From Pseudoclavibacter sp. AY1H1 (GTDB lineage Bacteria > Actinomycetota > Actinomycetes > Actinomycetales > Microbacteriaceae): DNA of 64,000 nt. The notes under the pieces were generated by a model, which saw only the letters and a program-made list of their open reading frames with translations, was not told the DNA's origin and ran no database searches. The stretch is from contig NZ_PSXX01000002.1 of assembly GCF_002931055.1 (NCBI RefSeq), positions 62,001 to 126,000 on the forward strand, in the 5' to 3' direction. The position numbers were made by a program, and so were the translations under genes. Shown here one piece after another: positions 50,827 through 59,441 of this stretch. How positions within the stretch are numbered: the first letter of the stretch is position 1; each line of letters starts with the position of its first letter.

Positions 50827-51183
50827 CTACGCGGCGGGCGTCGTCGGGGGCGTCTCGGCGGGAGTCTCCGCCTCGACGATCTCCGTCTTGCCCGTGTCGA
50901 GGTTGTGCTTGACGCGCACCTTCGTGCCGTCCGGGCGCGCCTGCTCGTAGTGCTCCACGCGCTGCTCGGACACCGGTGTCTTCTTCACCGGGGCCTTCGC
51001 GACGGGGATCACCGCGTTCTGCGTCCCCGCGGCGATCGCCTCCGGGCTGGGCGTGCCCGGCGTCACCGACGTCGCGATCTCCGTCGGGTCCGTGGTGTCG
51101 GCGGGGCCGTCGCCCGGCTCCGTGACCGAGGGCTTCGTCGTGTCGTCGTCGAGGGTGGTGGTCTTGGCTCGAGTGGTTGCCAT
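50827..51183 (-). CDS. Hypothetical phage protein, Thr/Pro-rich
   Basis: Protein of 118 residues, disordered and rich in Thr, Pro and Asp, with a small ordered piece RVEHYEQARPDGTKVRVKHNLDTGKTEIVEAE near the end. It follows the capsid gene directly. It could be a head decoration or simple linker protein; not decided. ATG 51183 lies 14 bases after the capsid stop. Confidence 0.68.
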   Translation of the reverse strand: MATTRAKTTTLDDDTTKPSVTEPGDGPADTTDPTEIATSVTPGTPSPEAIAAGTQNAVIPVAKAPVKKTPVSEQRVEHYEQARPDGTKVRVKHNLDTGKTEIVEAETPAETPPTTPAA

Positions 51184-51197
51184 GATGGTTCTCCGTT

Positions 51198-52151
51198 CTA
51201 GCGTGCGAGGACGCCGGTCAGACGAGCAGCTGCCTTGCCGCCGAAGACAGCGAGGCCGCAGTAGAACTCGATGCGGGTGCGGTAGACGGGCTTCTCCTGC
51301 AGCTCGCCCAGGTCGTAGACCTGCACGCCGCCGTTGGTGAGGCCCGTGACGCCCTGGTCGCCCTCGTCGTCGCCGAACTTCACGGCATAGATGCTGGACG
51401 CGGTCGTCTCGGTGCCGGCCGTCTCGTTGCCGAGCACGGATGCGCCGGCCGCCGTGTTGCCCGGGTCGAGGACGGGGATGCCGTTCCACGTGAGGACACG
51501 CTTCCCGGTGATGTCCTCCTTGACCATCTCCACACCGCCGAGGCGGCGACCCGCGGAGCGGATCTTCGCGTGGATGACGCGGTTGGCGTAGATCGCACCG
51601 TTGGACGCGTCGAGGCCGTTGACCTGCGCGACGAGCCCGTCGAGGCGGTCGAAGAAGTCCTGCGCGTCCGTGCCCCCGTTGCCGAGCACGGGTGCGCCGT
51701 TGGTGCCGGACGAGATGACCTGGGCGCCGGTGAGGCGCTTGCGGAGACCGTCGAAGCCCTTCGGTTCGACGGCGGTGTCGCCGTTGAAGAAGGAGTCCTG
51801 GAACTTGTAGGCGGCAGCCTTGACCTTCATCGCCGTCTGCACGGCGCGCTGGTCGTTGAGGTTGCCTCGCGTCTGGACGATGAAGCGGTCGACGTCCGCG
51901 TCGCCACCGAGGATGACCAGGCTCTCAGTGAGCTGGTTCACCGTGCCGGTGGACTCGACGTACGCCTCGTTCACCGAGCGGAACGCGACGCCAGGAAGGG
52001 TCGCTTCCTGGTTGTAGGCGTACGCGTTGCCCTCGATGGGCATGAGCGGGATGCGGTCGAGGACGGACGACTCCTGCACGAACGTCTCGAGGACGCCACG
52101 CTGCAGGTCGTTGGTGCTCAGGGTTGCTGCCTGGGCGAGTGTCACAGCCAT
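51198..52151 (-). CDS. Major capsid protein
   Basis: Protein of 317 residues with an HK97-like order of parts: VTLAQAATLSTNDLQRGVLETFVQES (N-arm), DRFIVQTRGNLNDQRAVQTAMKVKAAA (spine helix), ANRVIHAKIRSAGRRLGGVEMVKEDITG with WNGIPVLDP (P-domain) and a final beta segment RTRIEFYCGLAVFGGKAAARL. The length and the place after the scaffold gene fit. Confidence 0.9.
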   Translation of the reverse strand: MAVTLAQAATLSTNDLQRGVLETFVQESSVLDRIPLMPIEGNAYAYNQEATLPGVAFRSVNEAYVESTGTVNQLTESLVILGGDADVDRFIVQTRGNLNDQRAVQTAMKVKAAAYKFQDSFFNGDTAVEPKGFDGLRKRLTGAQVISSGTNGAPVLGNGGTDAQDFFDRLDGLVAQVNGLDASNGAIYANRVIHAKIRSAGRRLGGVEMVKEDITGKRVLTWNGIPVLDPGNTAAGASVLGNETAGTETTASSIYAVKFGDDEGDQGVTGLTNGGVQVYDLGELQEKPVYRTRIEFYCGLAVFGGKAAARLTGVLAR

Positions 52152-52205
52152 AGCTGCGGTTCCTTTCGGGTGAGGTTGAGCGCCGCCACTGCTGTGACGA
52201 CGTGG

Positions 52206-52874
52206 TTACTTCTTGGCGCCGTAGGCGGCCGCGATGCGACTGCGTCCCGGCTGGACGTTGGTGGCCCCACTTGTGGAGCCGACCGAGCCGATGCCAGCGG
52301 TGCGGGAGTCGGTGACGGTGTCCTTCACGAGGTACGGCTTGGACTTGGCGAGGGCTTCGAGGAGCGTCTTCGCGGCCGCCCCGTCGACCTCGTCGGCGTC
52401 GGAGACGGAGAGTCCCGCGATCTGCTCAGCAGTGAGGAAGGCTCCGACGTCGTTCGGGTCGTTGAACCCGAGGACTGCGGCCTGTGTGCGCAGCTCGTTC
52501 GAGCGGAGCTTGTTGTGCAGCCGCTCGTTCGCAGCGTCGTTCGCTTCCTTCGTGGCCTGCTCGCGGATCTTGTCGGCGCTCTTGTCCTGGTTGGCCTGGA
52601 CGAGTGCTTTCAGGTCGTCCGCGCTGAGCCCGAGTGACGTGAAGGCCTTGAGTTCGCTCTGGGCGGCGTTGCGCTCGCCCTTCATGCGCTCGATGGCCTG
52701 CTTGCCGGCGTCGCCGAGACCGTCAGCGCCTTGCGCGCCGTCGCCCCCGCCTGTGCCTGCTCCTGCGGCTCCTGCCTGCTGACCGCTGCCGTCTCCGGCG
52801 TCGGTCATGTAGCGGATGCCCATGACGTCGAACTTGCTGCGGAACCCGATGACGGGCGTGAAGTGCTTGCGCAT
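52206..52874 (-). CDS. Capsid scaffold protein
   Basis: Protein of 222 residues: disordered Gly/Ala-rich N-terminus, central coiled helix (QAIERMKGERNAAQSELKAFTSLGLS to KATNDAANERL region) and C-terminal part with FNDPNDVGAFLTAEQIAGLSV. This is the normal layout of a phage scaffold, upstream of the capsid gene. ATG 52874 and internal Met codons at residues 18 and 23 are possible starts. Confidence 0.85.
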   Translation of the reverse strand: MRKHFTPVIGFRSKFDVMGIRYMTDAGDGSGQQAGAAGAGTGGGDGAQGADGLGDAGKQAIERMKGERNAAQSELKAFTSLGLSADDLKALVQANQDKSADKIREQATKEANDAANERLHNKLRSNELRTQAAVLGFNDPNDVGAFLTAEQIAGLSVSDADEVDGAAAKTLLEALAKSKPYLVKDTVTDSRTAGIGSVGSTSGATNVQPGRSRIAAAYGAKK

Positions 52875-52941
52875 TTCGCTTCTCCTTCGTGTGACGCCTT
52901 GCGCGTCGGTGAACCCGGCCCGGCCTTGCGCCGGCGGGAAG

Positions 52942-54186
52942 TCAGATGAGGCCGAGGAGGCGCGCGAGGTCGCGCACCTGGTCGGGTTGGCGGTCGAGGG
53001 TGCGGACCATCAGCTCGAGGTCCATGCGCACGCGCTCGCGCTGGTCTGTCGTGAGGCGCGCAGCGCCGGTCGACGAGAAGGGGTTACGTCCGGCCTTCAC
53101 GGCCTCCCAGTTGAGGTAGGCGACGTGCAGTCGGCGCTCGGCGGCGGTCTGCGTGCCCGGGTTCAGCGGGTCGCGCTTGCCGGTGCGGATCGCTTCCCGG
53201 TAGGACTGCGTCGCGCCCTTGCGGGTGCCGCCGCGCCCCATCGTCCCGGCCATGAGGCCACCGAACTCGGAGAGCCCGTCGTTGCCGCGGATGCTGCCGC
53301 CTGGGACCTGACCGGCGGGGAGGATGTAGCCCTCGTCGGTGAGCATCCGGATGGCGTCGTCGCGGGACGTCGCGAGCTTGTTGATGTCGTCGACCGTCAT
53401 GCGCGTGGGGGTGCCGTAGCGGCGCGCCTGGCGGCTCCTGCCGTCCGAGAGGCCCCGGTTGCGGACGTTCACCACCCGGTAGATGTCGCCGCCGTCACGG
53501 ATCGCCTGAGCGTCCGCCTTGCCGAAGATCTTGTCCTGCTCGGTCTTCGTGAGGGACTTGAACGCCTCGTAGGGGTCGGTGCGCAGCTCGGCCATGGACT
53601 CGCGAGCGGGGATGTGCTCGCAGTCACAGCCGCCGTGGCGCTGAAAGCCCTGGTTCCACCTGTACCAGCGGCCCGCGAGGATGATGCAGTCCTTGCAGGA
53701 CGGCAGGTTCAGCATCCGCACATACCCCGTCTGCGGGGTGCTCGTGACCGTGGTCGTCGACATGCCGGACGCCGCGCCCGTGAGCTCGTTCGCCGTCAGC
53801 CGCTCGAGCCACGACCCGGCCTGCGTGAGCGCCGAGGCGACATCGACGCCTGCCCCGACGAGCTGCTTCGCGCCGACGACCGACGTGCGGGTGACGCGGT
53901 CGAGCTCGACGCCCTCGCTGGTCCATCCGACGAACGCGAAGGGGTCAGCGAAGCCGACGGGGTTGCCGAGGTCGAGCTCGTCGCCCATGCCGAGCAGGTG
54001 CTCCTGCGCGGCCTGGGACGCGGCGAGCTGGCCCGCCATGATCGCGTCACCGACGTCGAGGCCGATCCGCGACCAGGACAGGTCGAAGTCGTCCGTCATG
54101 CCCCGCCAGAGGCGACGGACGGCCTTGACCGTCTTGACCTTGATCTGCTGCTGCTCCTGGTAGTGGACGATCGCGGACTCGAGCAC
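52942..54186 (-). CDS. MuF-like minor capsid protein
   Basis: Protein of 414 residues placed between portal and scaffold. The segment NLPSCKDCIILAGRWYRWNQGFQRHGGCDCEHIP (about residues 160-195) with CKDC and CDC is the MuF-like signature with a predicted zinc site, and HGGCDC is its most conserved part. A C-terminal basic region (RMTVDDINKLATSRDDAIRML onwards) may carry another function, as MuF proteins often bring effector domains into the capsid. Confidence 0.85.
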   Translation of the reverse strand: MLESAIVHYQEQQQIKVKTVKAVRRLWRGMTDDFDLSWSRIGLDVGDAIMAGQLAASQAAQEHLLGMGDELDLGNPVGFADPFAFVGWTSEGVELDRVTRTSVVGAKQLVGAGVDVASALTQAGSWLERLTANELTGAASGMSTTTVTSTPQTGYVRMLNLPSCKDCIILAGRWYRWNQGFQRHGGCDCEHIPARESMAELRTDPYEAFKSLTKTEQDKIFGKADAQAIRDGGDIYRVVNVRNRGLSDGRSRQARRYGTPTRMTVDDINKLATSRDDAIRMLTDEGYILPAGQVPGGSIRGNDGLSEFGGLMAGTMGRGGTRKGATQSYREAIRTGKRDPLNPGTQTAAERRLHVAYLNWEAVKAGRNPFSSTGAARLTTDQRERVRMDLELMVRTLDRQPDQVRDLARLLGLI

Positions 54187-54198
54187 GACGCCCCCGAT

Positions 54199-55743
54199 CT
54201 ACACGGCCGGTTCGAGCTCGTCCTCGTCCACCTCGGCGGGAGGTGGCGTGCCGGCGCCGCGGAACTCGCGAGCGACGCGCGTGAGGTTCGAGCTGAGTGC
54301 TTCCGCGTCCATCTGCTGCATCCACCGCTCGACCTTCTGCGAGGTCGCGCCGGGGATCATCTCGAACGCCGCCTGGTGCGGGAAGTCGACCGCGATGAGC
54401 TTCGTGAGCGCGTCGACGATCTGCGAGAACGAACGCGCTTCCGTGTCGGCCCACTGACATTCAGCGGAGGGGTCCCACTCGTGGTCCTCGCCGCGTGCCT
54501 TCCACGCGAGCTTCGCGACCTGCTCGTTGCCTTCTCCGGCGGAGAGCTTGATCTCCTCGAGCAGCGACGCGAACGTCGACTCCGCCCCTGCGAGAGCGTC
54601 TCCGGAGAGGTTCGCCATGCGCGAGAGGAGGTACTGCGGCGGGATCTGGCCGGTGGCGAAGAAGTTGACGAGGAAGTTCTCGTGCACCTTGATGTAGTTG
54701 CCGAGGTCCGACTCCGGCAGGTCCCAAACCTTCGTTCCTTCACCAGGGAAGGCGAGGATACGGTCGACGCCTGCCTTGCCGGGGCTGTGGATGATCGGGA
54801 TGGGCTGCCCGTTGGCGTCGAGCAGCGGCTGACCGTCCGTGTTCGTCCGGTAGACGATGTTTCCCTCGGCGTCGAGCACGCGCGGGTCGAAGCCCGACAC
54901 GGCGCGCTGACGGAACGCGGAGAACTGCATGGCGAGGAGCGTGTTGAACCGCACCGTGTTGAGCGCGTCCTGCTGCGGGATCATGTGGTCGAGGCCTGAC
55001 CACGGCTCGCCGTTGTCCTTGACCTTGTAGTCGTAGAGCGCGAACGGCACTTCCCCCATGGGGTGCGTGCTCTCGAAGACCTTCTCCCAGCCGCCGCCGA
55101 ACGCCGACGAGACGCCGCCCCGCTCGAAGCGGATCATCTTCTGGTCGTCGTAGACGATGCCGATCGTCTTCGTGCGGCTCATGCCGTTGGGGAGGATGAA
55201 CGCGTTGGCCTGACCCGTCGCGAGGTCGTCCACCTGGTAGACCTTCGCCGCCCACAGCGGGGTCAGCGGGTCGTCGGGGTCCATCTCGATGTGCACGAGC
55301 TCGAAGGACTCGTAGCGGACGATGGGCTGCTTCGGGTTCTTCTTGTTCGGCCACACCGACGCGATGCCTCGGCCGTGGCGCATCAGGGACGCGTAGACGT
55401 GCGACTGGCGCACGTCCCACTTGTTCGCCTGGAACACGTCCCGCCAGATGGCCTTGTCGATCTCGCCAATCTCGCCGGCCTTCGGCTTCTTGTCCTTGGT
55501 GTCGAGCCCCGCGCGGATGCCGTCCATGCGCAGGCGCTGCACGGGGGCGCTCGACCAGAGGTCCAGCCAGTTCGCGATCGACATGTCGCGCAGCTGCTCG
55601 TACTCCTTGTTGACACCGTTCGGCGCGAACGGGAGCTCCTGGATGCCGCGCACATACCGCTCGCGCTTCTGCACCGTGGGGCGCCGGAAGTTGATCTTCT
55701 GCTCCGCGTAGCGAAGGCGCTGCTGCGCAAGGGTGGCGTCCAC
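54199..55743 (-). CDS. Portal protein
   Basis: Protein of 514 residues. QQRLRYAEQKINFRRPTVQKRERYVRG, VYASLMRHGRGIASVWPNK, YRTNTDGQPLLDANGQPIP and FFATGQIPPQYLLSRMANLSGDALAGAE are typical of SPP1-type portals. GTG 55743 was chosen because GGAGG lies 4 bases upstream and the start sits 11 bases after the terminase stop; the open frame runs on to 56226 only as a shadow of the terminase. The portal ring is the entry for DNA packaging. Confidence 0.92.
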   Translation of the reverse strand: MDATLAQQRLRYAEQKINFRRPTVQKRERYVRGIQELPFAPNGVNKEYEQLRDMSIANWLDLWSSAPVQRLRMDGIRAGLDTKDKKPKAGEIGEIDKAIWRDVFQANKWDVRQSHVYASLMRHGRGIASVWPNKKNPKQPIVRYESFELVHIEMDPDDPLTPLWAAKVYQVDDLATGQANAFILPNGMSRTKTIGIVYDDQKMIRFERGGVSSAFGGGWEKVFESTHPMGEVPFALYDYKVKDNGEPWSGLDHMIPQQDALNTVRFNTLLAMQFSAFRQRAVSGFDPRVLDAEGNIVYRTNTDGQPLLDANGQPIPIIHSPGKAGVDRILAFPGEGTKVWDLPESDLGNYIKVHENFLVNFFATGQIPPQYLLSRMANLSGDALAGAESTFASLLEEIKLSAGEGNEQVAKLAWKARGEDHEWDPSAECQWADTEARSFSQIVDALTKLIAVDFPHQAAFEMIPGATSQKVERWMQQMDAEALSSNLTRVAREFRGAGTPPPAEVDEDELEPAV

Positions 55744-55754
55744 TGCGCCTCCTC

Positions 55755-57416
55755 TCAGTTGAAGCCGAACGCCACCGTGGAGACCTTCGAGGACTGCGCC
55801 TTGCCCAGGCCAGCCGCGATCGAATCGCAGGCGGCCGCGTGGGCGAGGACTCCAGACATCAGGAGGTCGATCTTCTGGTGGTCCTCGGGCTTGCCGATGA
55901 TGAATGTCTCGCCCGCTCGGGCGCGCACGACCGCGTTGGACACGTTCGTGCGCATCTCCGAGCAGCCGTCGTGCGTGAAAGCCGAGTCGACCTCGAGGAC
56001 GTCGTCGCGGAAGCGCACCAGCTCGGCGTGCATCCGCTTGATGCCGTTCGTCGGCCACTCGATGACGCGCTTTTCGCCGTACTTCTGGGCCCACGCGGCG
56101 ATGTCGGTCTGCCACAGGTAGGGGTCGAAGTAGCCGCGGGTCACGTCGTACGTGCGGAAGATGTGCTCGACCGCGGCGCGGACCTCTTCGCGAGGGATGC
56201 GCCCCTTCCACTCCTCCGGCTTCCACAGCGCGAGGCGAGTGACGTCACCGGCCGTGTACGTGGGAGTGAACTGGTGCTGGCCCAGCGTCTCGAGGCGGAT
56301 GCCCGTCCAGTCGTTCGCGTCCGAGCCGTCGAAGCCGAGCGCGACCTTCGTGCGCGGACGCACCTCGACGGGTGAGCGCTTGCCGTCCCACGGCTGCATG
56401 TCGGGGAAGAACTTGCCCTTGCCTCGAACCATGCGGTTCCCGAAGAACCGCTCAGCCTGGCCGGGATCGCGCTTCGCGAGCGCGGCGGAGAGCGCCTCGA
56501 TGCCGTCGACGCTCACCCAGGGCGAGTCGCGGTACACGTAGCGGAAGATCTCGATGCGGTCCTCGGGGATGGAGAAGTCGAGGTCGCGCGGCGGCTCGTC
56601 CCAGTAGATGAAGACGTCCTCGCTGGCTTCCTCGATGAGCTTCTGCGCCGCCGAGTTCTCGGACGGGTCGGGAGCGTTCGTCGTGGCGAGGGTGCGCCCG
56701 TTCATGCCGGTCGCGTTGCGGTCCTGCGTGTCCGCGACGTTCTGCATGCCGTTCGACTCGAGCCACAGGCCGAACTCGTCCTGCAGTGCGAAGTGGATCG
56801 GCTGGCCGAGCTTCGAGGAGGCCTTCGACGTGACGGCGTCGATGCGGTCGCGCTTGCCACCCAGCGAGGAGCCCTGGATGCGCACGAAGTCGTCGCGCAC
56901 CAGAAGCAGTCTCGAGAGCGGCTCGGCGGCGATCATCTCCGTCAGCGGGCCGTAGACGTTGTCGACCTGGTCGACGGTCAGCGCCGTCAGGTGGATCAGC
57001 GGGGACGGGTGTCGGCCACCCATGGGCTCACCGACCTCGTACGCGTACTCCCAGCCGCAGGGGCAACCCCAGTCGGCGCAGCGGTACGCGTCGCCCTTCT
57101 TCGCCCAGCCGATGAACTGCGTCGGGCCGACCGCTTCGGCGGACGTGAGGCCGGCGGACCAGGGGCCCTTGCCGGACTTCTGCGGGCCGATGATGAGGCT
57201 CTTGCGGTAGACGAACGCCTGCGCGCCGAGCGGGCGCCCGTCGACCGACTGCGCGCCCTCGCGGATGCGGTAGTGGTTCGCGGTGCACCAGTATTGCCAG
57301 CGCGTTTGCCCGAAAGGCTCGCCGCGCTGCCACCCATCCGGGATCGAAACGTGCTGAAAGAGCCACGAATCGAGGAGGTGTCCCAGCGTGGGGAACGGGA
57401 TGACGAGATCGTTCAA
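55755..57416 (-). CDS. Terminase large subunit
   Basis: ATPase-nuclease of 553 residues that packages DNA. The Walker A is seen in SLIIGPQKSGKGPWSAGL (about residues 75-90), followed by a Walker B region (IHFALQDEFGLW) and the nuclease domain starting at VALGFDGSDANDWTG with its Asp residues, then YFDPYLWQTDIAAWAQKYG. A cysteine-rich insert CADWGCPCGWEYAYEVGEP lies near residue 115. It starts 4 bases inside the small terminase gene. Confidence 0.94.
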   Translation of the reverse strand: MNDLVIPFPTLGHLLDSWLFQHVSIPDGWQRGEPFGQTRWQYWCTANHYRIREGAQSVDGRPLGAQAFVYRKSLIIGPQKSGKGPWSAGLTSAEAVGPTQFIGWAKKGDAYRCADWGCPCGWEYAYEVGEPMGGRHPSPLIHLTALTVDQVDNVYGPLTEMIAAEPLSRLLLVRDDFVRIQGSSLGGKRDRIDAVTSKASSKLGQPIHFALQDEFGLWLESNGMQNVADTQDRNATGMNGRTLATTNAPDPSENSAAQKLIEEASEDVFIYWDEPPRDLDFSIPEDRIEIFRYVYRDSPWVSVDGIEALSAALAKRDPGQAERFFGNRMVRGKGKFFPDMQPWDGKRSPVEVRPRTKVALGFDGSDANDWTGIRLETLGQHQFTPTYTAGDVTRLALWKPEEWKGRIPREEVRAAVEHIFRTYDVTRGYFDPYLWQTDIAAWAQKYGEKRVIEWPTNGIKRMHAELVRFRDDVLEVDSAFTHDGCSEMRTNVSNAVVRARAGETFIIGKPEDHQKIDLLMSGVLAHAAACDSIAAGLGKAQSSKVSTVAFGFN

Positions 57417-57871
57417 GACGCCACCACCCCGAAGTTCCTCCGGCGCTCACCGCCTGCCGACTCGACGCGCTTCTCTTCGCGCTTGACCGCGGTTTCGTCG
57501 ACGCCGAGAACCCACCCGTTGAGGCGGAGCCCATGCGGCGTCATGCCCAGCTGCTCGGCGAGCTTCAACGCGTTCTGCGCGACCGTGCCGGACGAGTCAC
57601 CGGCCTCCATCCGCACCAACATGCGGCAGTAGTTGCCGACGAACATCAGCCGCCAGGACTCCTTCGACCACTGCGCGGCCTGCGGAGTGCGCCACAACCA
57701 GCGCCACATCTCGGCCTCGCGGTCGGTCTTCGTTGGGAGCGGGAAGCGCGGGATCTTGCCCTTGAACCCACCCGAGGGGAGGGTGATGAGCTGCGTCCCG
57801 CGCTTCTCCGACTTCGCCGAAGTGGGGTCCTGCGGGGGGCCTGAGTTCGATCTAGCACCACCAGCTGGCAT
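57413..57871 (-). CDS. Terminase small subunit
   Basis: DNA-recognition subunit of 152 residues. KIPRFPLPTKTDREAEMWRWLWRTPQAAQW leads to a helical part (VGNYCRMLVRMEAGDSSGTVAQNALKLAEQLGMTPHGLRLNGW), close to the P27-like small terminases. It overlaps the large subunit by 4 bases and lies downstream of the HNH gene. Confidence 0.87.
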   Translation of the reverse strand: MPAGGARSNSGPPQDPTSAKSEKRGTQLITLPSGGFKGKIPRFPLPTKTDREAEMWRWLWRTPQAAQWSKESWRLMFVGNYCRMLVRMEAGDSSGTVAQNALKLAEQLGMTPHGLRLNGWVLGVDETAVKREEKRVESAGGERRRNFGVVAS

Positions 57872-58040
57872 GCCCTCACCCGCCCTTCATCGACCCTTTG
57901 AACCCTCTGGACGGTTTTTTCCTCTCCCCGGCGGTCCTGAAGCCAGGGTCGGAAAGGGGGTATCCCCCACCCCCTGCGCGCCTCTGTGGCGCGTCGGGGT
58001 GGTCGAGTCGAGGGTGAGTGTCGTCTGGGTGTGTCCTGGC

Positions 58041-58358
58041 TCACCTGTGGGCCTTGTGGCCTGCCTTGCGCCTGTTGCATCGTTGGCACTCGGGTCCGGT
58101 ATGGCGCTTGCCGTCGTCGGTGTGGCCGAGGTCCCATTGGTCGTGCTTGGTGATGGGGCGTTGGCACTCTGCGCAGGGGATGGCTTCGCCGGCGTCGAGC
58201 CTCGCTTGGTAGTGGGCTCGCCTCTTGGTGTGTGCGTGGTCGTAGCCGCGTTGGCTTGGCCTGCCTCGTTGCTGCTCGTGCTCTCGTGCGTGGGTGGGGC
58301 ACCACCTGGTCTGGGTGAGCTCGGGGCAGGGGAACTGGGAGCAGACGCGCCAGGGCAT
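58041..58358 (-). CDS. HNH endonuclease
   Basis: Protein of 105 residues with the HNH motif: CAECQRPITKHDQWDLGHTDDGKRHTGPECQRCNRRKAG contains CxxC, the DLGH-type His pair, a GPECQRCN second Cys pair and the catalytic Asn. Two more Cys near the start (CSQFPCPEL) suggest a second metal site. HNH proteins next to terminases in HK97-type phages are needed for genome packaging. AAGGGGAG stands before the ATG, and a folded leader precedes it. Confidence 0.92.
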   Translation of the reverse strand: MPWRVCSQFPCPELTQTRWCPTHAREHEQQRGRPSQRGYDHAHTKRRAHYQARLDAGEAIPCAECQRPITKHDQWDLGHTDDGKRHTGPECQRCNRRKAGHKAHR

Positions 58359-58378
58359 GGCTCCCCTTCGAGTGGGTG

Positions 58379-58443
58379 CAGGTGAGGCTCGGGAGTGCGT
58401 GCCCGGCTTGCGTCCCCGCGTCCTTCGCGGGGAACCTCACCTG
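58379..58443 (-). promoter_or_regulatory. Predicted three-way-junction leader before the HNH gene
   Basis: Outer arms CAGGTGAGG and CCTCACCTG (9 bp) enclose CGGG/CCCG (58390-58393 with 58402-58405) and TCCCCGCG/CGCGGGGA (58413-58420 with 58426-58433). It begins 20 bases before the HNH start codon, next to the ribosome-binding site. Fold drawn by eye; its role is not known. Confidence 0.5.
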
Positions 58444-58535
58444 CGGGTGGAGTAGGCGCGTAGCGTCGCCTCGTTCTTAGGCCGCCAGTCAGGTCAGTCC
58501 TCAGCCCCGCGGGGCGTCACCCACCTTGCTGTTCG

Positions 58536-58555
58536 GTTGCACGTTTAGGGAACAT
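58536..58555. promoter_or_regulatory. Putative operator, second copy
   Basis: GTTGCACGTTTAGGGAACAT differs at 3 of 20 positions from the sequence at 33777-33796 before the tiny-peptide cassette. It lies in the 236-base gap in front of the HNH/terminase operon, which holds no gene. A weaker match (GTTTAGTAAAGAT, minus strand) is at 59127-59139. Confidence 0.55.
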
Positions 58556-58594
58556 GCCCTTGTACCAACCAGCGGTCTCCACCTGCCTGTGTGG

Positions 58595-58801
58595 CTACAG
58601 CCCGAGCCGTCCGTTGAGGTCGGCTGCATGCTCTTCGGTGAGCACGACGGTGACGGTAAAGCTGAGGCGGGCGCCGATCATGTTCATGTAGCTGAGCCCG
58701 TTGAGGGTCTGCTCTTCGCTGATGCCGGTGACCTCGCGTGCGAAGTCGCCGAGCGTCTTGGCGTTGTCGGCGCTGGCGGTGGTCTGGATGCTGGCGGTCA
58801 C
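58595..58801 (-). CDS. Small hypothetical phage protein
   Basis: Sixty-eight residues, GTG start with AAGGAG 6 bases upstream. TASADNAKTLGDFAREVTGISEE, a short helix, then ARLSFTVTVVLTEEHAADLNG, a mixed alpha-beta pattern. No family recognised. Confidence 0.6.
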   Translation of the reverse strand: MTASIQTTASADNAKTLGDFAREVTGISEEQTLNGLSYMNMIGARLSFTVTVVLTEEHAADLNGRLGL

Positions 58802-59126
58802 GGTGTGCTCCTTCGGTGGGGGTGGTGTGTTGCGGGCGCGCAGGTGCACCTCGGCTCGAGTACGGGGCTGCCGATTGTGGGTGTCCTTCGACGTGTGGGC
58901 GGCGTTGACGCGCCCGCAAGTGTGGGGTGAGGTGGGGCCGCTGACTCCCCCGAGTCAGCGGCCCTCGCCCTCTGCTCGTCTGTGACACGACGCTGAGCTT
59001 GCGTCCCGCGGCCTGTCCCGTCCTGCCCGGTCTCACGCGGGGGCGGGTGCACTGTCCGGATACGACGAAGCCCCGGCGATGTGGCTGCTGCCAGGGATCG
59101 TTCCGGGGCCTTCTGAAACTGTGTCG
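58802..59126 (-). other. Gene-free stretch with a strong hairpin; possible small RNA
   Basis: 325 bases without a credible gene. GGGCCGCTGACTC pairs with GAGTCAGCGGCCC (58935-58964, 13 bp, 4-base loop). The promoter at 59135-59163 reads toward it, so a transcript of about 160-190 bases could end here. No T-tract follows, and the RNA is a suggestion only. Confidence 0.4.
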
Positions 59127-59163
59127 ATCTTTACTAAACAGGGTGAAGACGCTCCCCTGTCAA
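59127..59163 (-). promoter_or_regulatory. Minus-strand promoter with operator-like -10 region
   Basis: TTGACA (59163-59158), a 17-base spacer and TGTTTA (59140-59135). GTTTAGTAAAGAT at the -10 shares 10 of 13 bases with the core of the two putative operators. A local AT-rich patch supports promoter function. Confidence 0.55.
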
Positions 59164-59393
59164 GTCGTGACCGAAATTTCTTTCTGAGATCGTCGGATCC
59201 GGTACGGGGTGACGGGGTTCGCGAAGGTCTTCTGCCTCCACCAGAGGAGCAGGTGCTCCTCCTCGACCTCCATGCGGCGGCCCACGAACCGCACCTGCAT
59301 GCCGTCGCGGCGCCACGTCCGCAACGAACGAACCGACCTATTCACGCGGCGTGCTGCTGCACGCGTTGTGAGATAGGTCGGCTGTTCGCTCAT
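59160..59393 (-). CDS. Excisionase-like HTH protein
   Basis: Protein of 77 residues. YLTTRAAARRVNRSVRSLRTWRRDGMQVRFVGRRMEVEEEHLLLWWRQK has the MerR/excisionase (HTH_17) layout: a winged HTH with the conserved two arginines, then the wing. It could be a recombination directionality factor or a small regulator. Without the integrase in view the role stays open. Confidence 0.72.
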   Translation of the reverse strand: MSEQPTYLTTRAAARRVNRSVRSLRTWRRDGMQVRFVGRRMEVEEEHLLLWWRQKTFANPVTPYRIRRSQKEISVTT

Positions 59394-59441
59394 GGGATTG
59401 ATTATCCCAGGTGGGAAGCTGGATCCAGGTAGCGTTGCGCC

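Noticed and set aside
52816-54999. Plus-strand open frame of 727 codons in the head genes
   Set aside because: Antisense to portal, MuF-like and scaffold genes, which have recognised sequences; no ribosome-binding site or domain.
54199-56226. 675-codon version of the portal gene
   Set aside because: The extension lies inside the terminase gene in another frame and is His/Arg-rich; GTG 55743 has a good ribosome-binding site.
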